Below are positions 31,309-35,806 of a DNA stretch of 35,806 nucleotides, one piece after another; position 1 is the stretch's first letter; every line of letters begins with the position of its first letter. The stretch lies in contig NZ_CALCDX010000160.1 of the NCBI RefSeq assembly GCF_937900395.1, positions 1-35,806 on the forward strand. Reading direction: 5' to 3'. The position numbers and the translations under genes were made by a program. The notes below the pieces were generated by a model. That model saw nothing but the letters and a program-made list of their open reading frames with translations. It had not been told where the DNA came from and did no database searches. This DNA is from an uncultured Caulobacter sp. GTDB lineage: Bacteria > Pseudomonadota > Alphaproteobacteria > Caulobacterales > Caulobacteraceae.

Positions 31309-32164
31309 CGGCCTGCGCGCTATCCAGCTGTTCACGGCCGGTCTGGCCGCCGTGAGCGTCGCCGTCTCCCTGGCCGCCATCGGCGCGGCTGGCGGGCCGC
31401 GCAACGCCTTGATCGTCCAAGGGCTCTCCGCCGTGCTCGCCCTCGGTCTGGCCCTGCTGGTCGGGCGCTTCTGGCGGCGCGCGCGCTGGCGGCTTTGGGT
31501 GCTGATGGCCGCCTGCGCCATGGCCCTGGTCCTGACGCTGATGAACGGCGTTTCGCTGGAGGGCGCGAAGCGGTGGCTGGCGCTGGGACCGGTTCAACTG
31601 CACACGGCGTCGATGGTCCTGCCGTTCGCGGCCTGGGCCTTCGCCAAGGGCTTCGGCGACCGTCGCGTGGCGCCGATCGCGGCCCTGGTCGCGTTGCTTC
31701 TGCTGTACCAACACGACGCGGCCTCTTCGCTGGCCTTCGCCCTGGCGCTCGCGGCGGCGACGCTGGTGGAGCGTCCGCGTCAGCTGACGCCCTGGGCGTG
31801 CGTGGCGATCGGCGCGCTTCTGGCCTATGCCGCCTGGGTCGAGCCAGACACCCTGCCCGCCGTGCCCTATGTCGAGGGACTTCTCGCCAATACGATGAAG
31901 GCCAATCCCGCGCTTGGCTTCGTGGCGGGCGTTTTAATGATCGTCCTGCCCGCGCCATTCCTGGCTGTGGCTCAAGCGCGACCCGAACGTCGCGCCGAAG
32001 CGCTGGCGCTGGCGGCTCTGTGGACCGGCTGGATCGCCGGCAACCTGTTTGGAAACTATCCCGCGCCCGTTCTAGGCTACGGCGCCGCGCCGATCCTGGC
32101 CTGGGGTTTGTCCCTGGGTCTGGTGCTCGGCGATTCCGTCAACCTGGACCCGCCCGCGTCATGA
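31298..32164 (+). CDS. Divergent SEDS-like (FtsW/RodA-related) membrane protein
   Basis: The 288-residue protein has about eight to nine membrane helices. Several stretches line up with SEDS glycosyltransferases: EGAKRWLALGPVQLHTASMV resembles the 'GARRWIxLGPxxxQPSE' loop, LLLLYQHDAASSLAFALALA resembles the following 'QPDxGTAxxxxxxxxxx' helix, and NYPAPVLGYGAAPILAWGLS resembles the terminal 'lPFVSYGGSSLLxxxxx' segment. It is about 90 residues shorter than FtsW/RodA and lacks the exact catalytic-loop sequences, so polymerase activity is doubtful. It overlaps ruvB (11 bases) and ybgC (ATGA), hence one transcript. I am confident that it is an integral membrane protein and less so of the family. 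Confidence 0.6.
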   Translation: MKGSGLRAIQLFTAGLAAVSVAVSLAAIGAAGGPRNALIVQGLSAVLALGLALLVGRFWRRARWRLWVLMAACAMALVLTLMNGVSLEGAKRWLALGPVQLHTASMVLPFAAWAFAKGFGDRRVAPIAALVALLLLYQHDAASSLAFALALAAATLVERPRQLTPWACVAIGALLAYAAWVEPDTLPAVPYVEGLLANTMKANPALGFVAGVLMIVLPAPFLAVAQARPERRAEALALAALWTGWIAGNLFGNYPAPVLGYGAAPILAWGLSLGLVLGDSVNLDPPAS

Positions 32165-32607
32165 TCGAACCCACCGCTGGCGTCTTCGAAGACCGCGAGC
32201 ACCAGCTGCCCGTGCGTATCTACTACGAGGACACCGACTTCACCGGCGTCGTCTACCACGCCAATTACCTGCGCTATCTGGAGCGGGGGCGCAGCGACTT
32301 CTTCCGGGCGGTCGGCATCTCGCACAGCGAGCTGGCCCAGCAGGACACCGGCTTCGCGGTCATCCGCATGGAGCTGGACTTCAAGCGCGCGGCCAGGATC
32401 GACGACGCCCTGGTGGTGCGCACCCTGTACGAGCGGGTCGAGGGCGTGCGGCTGCATGTCAGCCAGCGGATCACGCGCGGCGACGAGACGATCCTGGAGG
32501 CCAAGGCGGTCGCCGTCTGCATCAGCCTTTCGGGCCGTCCGCGACGGCCGACGGCGGAGATGACCGCCAAGCTGGCGCCCTGGCTGGCGCAGCCCGGCGA
32601 AGCTTAA
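32161..32607 (+). CDS. ybgC: YbgC-family acyl-CoA thioesterase of the Tol-Pal locus
   Basis: The 148-residue hot-dog-fold thioesterase carries the YbgC signature IYYEDTDFTGVVYHANYLRY with catalytic Asp26 and His33, then LERGRSDFFR. It hydrolyses acyl-CoA thioesters and is found with tol genes in most proteobacteria, where it is linked to phospholipid metabolism. The start ATG overlaps the preceding stop. A 119-base gap separates it from tolQ, which therefore may have its own promoter. Confidence 0.94.
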   Translation: MIEPTAGVFEDREHQLPVRIYYEDTDFTGVVYHANYLRYLERGRSDFFRAVGISHSELAQQDTGFAVIRMELDFKRAARIDDALVVRTLYERVEGVRLHVSQRITRGDETILEAKAVAVCISLSGRPRRPTAEMTAKLAPWLAQPGEA

Positions 32608-32726
32608 GGCGCCGTCCCCATTTTTTCGGATCGATCGACCCTCGTCATAGTTTCACCCAAGCGCCGCTTCATGCCATACGGCGCACACCTGTCCTGATCA
32701 GACGCCCCAACGGAGCCCTATCCCGC
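32608..32726 (+). promoter_or_regulatory. ybgC-tolQ spacer, probable tol promoter region
   Basis: A 119-base gap with an AT-richer patch (CCCATTTTTTCGGATCGATC; CATAGTTTCACCC) in a GC-rich background. No clean -35/-10 pair or stem-loop was placed. It is the only long gap in the ybgC-tol series before tolB. Confidence 0.35.
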
Positions 32727-33419
<693 letters not shown>

Positions 33420-33423
33420 GCCG

Positions 33424-33948
33424 ATGGCGATGTCCTCCAACGACGCCTTCGCCACCGGGGGCGGCCGAGGCCGCCGCCGTCGCGGCCGCCGCACGCGCGG
33501 AGCCCTGTCCGAGATCAACGTCACGCCGCTGGTCGACGTGATGCTGGTGCTGCTGATCATCTTCATGATCTCGGCCCCGCTGCTGACCGCCGGCGTGCCG
33601 CTGGAGCTGCCCAAGACCGAGGCGGCGGCTCTGCAGAACCAGGAAGAGCCGATCACTGTCTCGATCCGCAAGGACGGCGGCATCTTCGTCGGCGAGACCC
33701 AGATCCCGTTCGAAAACCTGGCGCCGCGCATCAGCGCCATCGCCGGCGACGGCTATGACAAGCCGATCTTCGTCCGCGCTGATGGCGGCGCGACCTACCA
33801 GGTCGTCGCCCAGGTGATGGCCGGCCTGTCGAACGCTGGCTTCAACAAGATCAACCTGATCACCGAGACGGGCGGCCCGTCCTCCGGCGCGGCCCCGCGC
33901 GACGCCAAACCGGCGACGGACGCGGGCGACCTGCGGCCGGCGCAGTAG
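33424..33948 (+). CDS. tolR: TolR, proton-channel subunit of the Tol-Pal system
   Basis: The 174-residue protein has a basic Gly/Arg-rich N-terminus (GGGRGRRRRGRRTRG), then SEINVTPLVDVMLVLLIIFM, with the membrane Asp that carries protons (TPLVDVMLVLL), and a periplasmic domain to about 150. It ends in a polar tail rich in Ala, Pro and Asp. It lies 4 bases after tolQ. The first of two neighbouring ATGs (33424) is used; 33430 is possible. Confidence 0.95.
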   Translation: MAMSSNDAFATGGGRGRRRRGRRTRGALSEINVTPLVDVMLVLLIIFMISAPLLTAGVPLELPKTEAAALQNQEEPITVSIRKDGGIFVGETQIPFENLAPRISAIAGDGYDKPIFVRADGGATYQVVAQVMAGLSNAGFNKINLITETGGPSSGAAPRDAKPATDAGDLRPAQ

Positions 33949-33955
33949 GGGCGGC

Positions 33956-34771
33956 ATGATCGCCCGCCGCGAACAACGGGTCTCTCCGGCCCTGCTGGGC
34001 TCGATCGCGCTGCACGGCGCGGTCGCGGCGCTGATCGCGTTCGGCCTGCCGTGGAAGTCGTCCAAGCCGATCACCATCGGCGAGTCGGTGCCGGTGACCA
34101 TCGTCACCAACGGCCCGACCAACGTCCGCCCGGCCGAGGAGGCCCCGGTCGAGCAGACCGCCCAGACGCCCGAGCCCGAGCCGCAGGCCACGCCGCAGCC
34201 GCCGGCCCCGACGCCCGCCCCGACGCCGACCCCCGCGCCCGCGCCGCCGCCCAAGCCGACGCCGGTCCCCAAGCCCGCGCCGACGCCCAACCCGCCCAAG
34301 CCGACGCCCCAGCCGAAGAAGAACGACAACGACTTCTTCGCCTCGCTGGAAGCCTCCATCGCCAAGACGAAGAAGGCGACCGGCAAGCCGACCTCGAACG
34401 CGCCGAAGGGCCCCGCGCGGCAGGAGACCTCGGTCTCGGCCCGTCCGGCCCTGGGCGCCGCCACCGGGCTCTCGGCCGCGGCCCTGGGCCGCCTGCAGGG
34501 CGAGGTGCAGGACCGCTGGAACCCCAACTGCGAGGTCGAGGGCGGCGCCAACGTCAATGTCCGCGTGGTGTTCGTGATCGGCCCGGGCGGCCGCGTCGTC
34601 GGCCAGCCGGAATCGCCGGGCACGTCCTCGCCCGACCCGGTGGTCAAGGCCGCCTCGGACCGCGCCATCCGCGCGCTGTTCGCCGCCTCGCCGTTCGCCT
34701 ATCTGCCGCCCGATCTGTACGGTCAGAAAATCGCCCTGAACTTCAACGCAAAACAGGCCTGTTCGCGTTGA
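33956..34771 (+). CDS. tolA: TolA-like energy transducer with a proline-rich linker
   Basis: The 271-residue protein spans the periplasm from inner-membrane TolQR towards TolB/Pal. It has one membrane helix (about 12-30: SPALLGSIALHGAVAALIAF), a linker made of Pro/Ala/Thr/Lys repeats (about 65-122, with PAPTPAPTPTPAPAPPPKPT), a charged helical part (NDNDFFASLEASIAKTKKAT) and a C-terminal TolA/TonB-type domain (about 165-271: LQGEVQDRWNPNCEVEGG, VFVIGPGGRVVGQPE). The classic TolA linker is a long Ala/Lys/Glu helix, so this TonB-like form is notable. Two Cys, near residues 187 and 269, could form a disulphide. It follows tolR after 7 bases. Confidence 0.92.
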   Translation: MIARREQRVSPALLGSIALHGAVAALIAFGLPWKSSKPITIGESVPVTIVTNGPTNVRPAEEAPVEQTAQTPEPEPQATPQPPAPTPAPTPTPAPAPPPKPTPVPKPAPTPNPPKPTPQPKKNDNDFFASLEASIAKTKKATGKPTSNAPKGPARQETSVSARPALGAATGLSAAALGRLQGEVQDRWNPNCEVEGGANVNVRVVFVIGPGGRVVGQPESPGTSSPDPVVKAASDRAIRALFAASPFAYLPPDLYGQKIALNFNAKQACSR

Positions 34772-34803
34772 TGTCCGGAAGGAACGACAAGAAGGAGACT
34801 CCG

Positions 34804-35202
34804 ATGCGCTTCCGAGCCCTGTTGCTGATGGTCGCCGCCCTGATGAGCGGCGCGGCCTTCGTCACGCCGGCCGCAGCGCAGATCGAGGTCGACATCAACG
34901 CCGGCGCGGTCAAGCCGCTGCCGATCGCCATCCCGGCCTTCTCGGGCGCGACGCGCGGCGCCGAGATCGCCCAGGTCATCAGCGGCAATCTCGAGCGCTC
35001 GGGCCTGTTCCAGCCGCTGAACGTCTCGGGCGTCCCGGACAAGCTGGCCGACGTCAACATCCAGCCGCGCTTCCCCGACTGGCAGGCCACCGGCGCCCAG
35101 GCGCTGATTAACGGCCAGGTCACGGTTGGCCCCGACGGCGGGCTGCGCGTCGACTTCCGCCTGTGGGACGTCTTCTCCCAGCAGCAGCTGCTGGGCCTGC
35201 AG
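34804..35202 (+). CDS. tolB: TolB, N-terminal part only (truncated by a chimeric join)
   Basis: Residues 1-133 of TolB are present: a signal peptide (MRFRALLLMVAALMSGAAFV, cut near TPAAAQ), the DINAG box (IEVDINAGAVKPLPIAIPAF), then SGNLERSGLFQPL and DFRLWDVFSQQQLLGLQ. Normally this continues 'F.T....WRRVAHxISD', followed by a six-bladed propeller that binds Pal. Instead the frame leaves TolB after CTGCAG at 35202 and becomes antisense to a transporter gene. AAGGAGACTCCG precedes ATG 34804. TolB without its propeller could not bind Pal, but I believe the break is an artefact. Confidence 0.9.
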
Positions 35203-35560
35203 CATGAACAGCGTGTCGTCCATGGTGTAGGCCTTGCGATAAAACGGCAGCAGCAAGAGCAGCGCCGGAAAGATGGTCAGCATGGCGACGGCGTTGAGCA
35301 GAAGCCCGAGGCCGGCCAAGACGCCCAGCTGATTGAGCCCCTGATAATCCGACAGCCCGCAGGCGATGAACACCGCCGCTGGCCCAAGAGTGGCGACGAT
35401 CGACGGGCCGGCTAAGCGACAGCTGGTGGTGCGGACGGTGGTGGCGATATCGGCCGGCGACGCCTGTCCGGGGAGCGCCGCAAGCTCTTCGCGCAGGCGA
35501 CTGTAGAGCTGAATCGGCAGGTCGATGCCAATTGCCACCAGGATGCTGGAAAAGGCCATC
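35203..35560 (-). pseudogene. MMPL/RND-family transporter C-terminal-region fragment
   Basis: The minus strand reads MAFSSILVAIGIDLPIQLYS, RLREELAALPG, GPSIVATLGPAAVFIACGLS, DYQGLNQLGVLAGLGLLLNA and MLTIFPALLLLLPFYRKAY. This is a typical C-terminal helix bundle of MMPL-family exporters ('GIDxxIxLYxRxREE', then 'GPSIxxxxxTTxxAFxxLxxSdxxGxxxlGxlaaxGlxxxx'). Both edges are broken: at about 35560 the frame meets unrelated sequence and at about 35203 it meets tolB. Source organism unknown. Confidence 0.65.
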
Positions 35561-35806
35561 GACACGCCGGACGGCGGCCGCGCCGCCTTCGATCCGGAAA
35601 CGGACCTCATCTTCGATTTCAAGACCCTCCTGCCGCGCCACACCAATGCGATGCGCCGTCGACAGCGTCGAAAGAAGCGGCCTGACCACCTGCGCCGCAA
35701 TCGGCGGGTCCAAAAGCCCGCGATCCGGCTTCTGCCACTCGTCGAGCAGATCTTGCAGCAGTCGCAGCGTCCCCAGCTCGTGAATCAGAAAGCGCGATCC
35801 GTCGGA
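35561..35806 (-). other. Unidentified coding-like fragment at right edge
   Basis: The minus strand is open from the last base: SDGSRFLIHELGTLRLLQDL, LDEWQKPDRGLLDPPIAAQV, VRPLLSTLSTAHRIGVARQE. It looks like a helical protein but I do not recognise it, and the frame differs from that of the MMPL fragment. The plus strand also has an open stretch (FDPETDLIFDFKTLLPRH) that soon becomes an arginine-rich, unlikely sequence. Probably one more piece of the chimeric end. Confidence 0.3.

Noticed and set aside
34051..35415. A 454-residue plus-strand protein including TolB.
   Set aside because: The first 251 residues are tolA read in the wrong frame and the last 70 are antisense to the MMPL fragment. 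Only 34804-35202 is TolB.

Overview
About 35 kb of this window (roughly 415 to 35,200) reads as one continuous piece of a high-GC alphaproteobacterial chromosome, almost certainly Caulobacter or a close relative. The evidence is the gene content and order: an ECF sigma factor of the SigF type with its NrsF-like (DUF1109) membrane anti-sigma factor, a four-gene bufferin operon, gap-pgk-fba, zauP-zapA followed by a probable 6S RNA and a 5-formyl-THF cyclo-ligase gene, yebC-ruvCAB, and ybgC-tolQRAB. Many intergenic spaces hold composite inverted-repeat elements.

Layout. 1-483: a mosaic of an enolase-superfamily fragment, a planctomycete-type BBP7 beta-barrel fragment and a short unidentified C-terminal tail. 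492-9,000: rpmE (-), an ABC exporter (+), then a minus-strand run of periplasmic or metabolic genes (DUF885 protein, glycerophosphodiesterase, inositol monophosphatase, small secreted protein, thiE), then a Fur-box-controlled bfd and bfr (+). 8,695-11,400: a methyl-accepting chemotaxis protein (-) and a TspO-like membrane protein (+). 11,412-15,233: the metal-stress module, with bufA-bufB-bufC-bufD on the minus strand and sigF-nrsF divergent on the plus strand. Two near-identical sigma-F-type promoters (GTAACC/G, 16-nt spacer, CGTA/CGAA) face away from each other in the shared control region. 15,299-18,866: the glycolytic cluster gap>pgk>fba (-), with hairpins between the genes. 19,170-23,695: zauP-zapA, an S9 peptidase, a 6S RNA candidate, the cyclo-ligase and a YmdB-like phosphodiesterase. 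23,937-28,876: ohr, a GST, yebC, mgtC-like, nucleoside hydrolase, GFA protein and two small proteins. 28,990-35,202: ruvC-ruvA-ruvB, a SEDS-like membrane protein, ybgC, tolQ, tolR, tolA and the 5' third of tolB.

How the genes work together. SigF/NrsF with the Buf genes form a metal-sensing circuit: loss of NrsF inhibition should fire both divergent promoters, producing more SigF and the modified copper-binding peptide BufA. bfd/bfr form an iron storage and release pair behind a Fur-like operator. Tol-Pal genes and zauP-zapA serve envelope constriction and Z-ring organisation. RuvABC resolves Holliday junctions.

Limits. Both ends of the window are chimeric. tolB breaks off at about 35,202 into an MMPL-family transporter fragment on the opposite strand, which breaks again near 35,560. 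I regard these as assembly or amplification artefacts rather than biology. The bufferin/SigF system is already known as a class. The less characterised items are the repeat element between bufA and bufB, the divergent SEDS-like protein downstream of ruvB, the TspO-like protein and the small unknown proteins.
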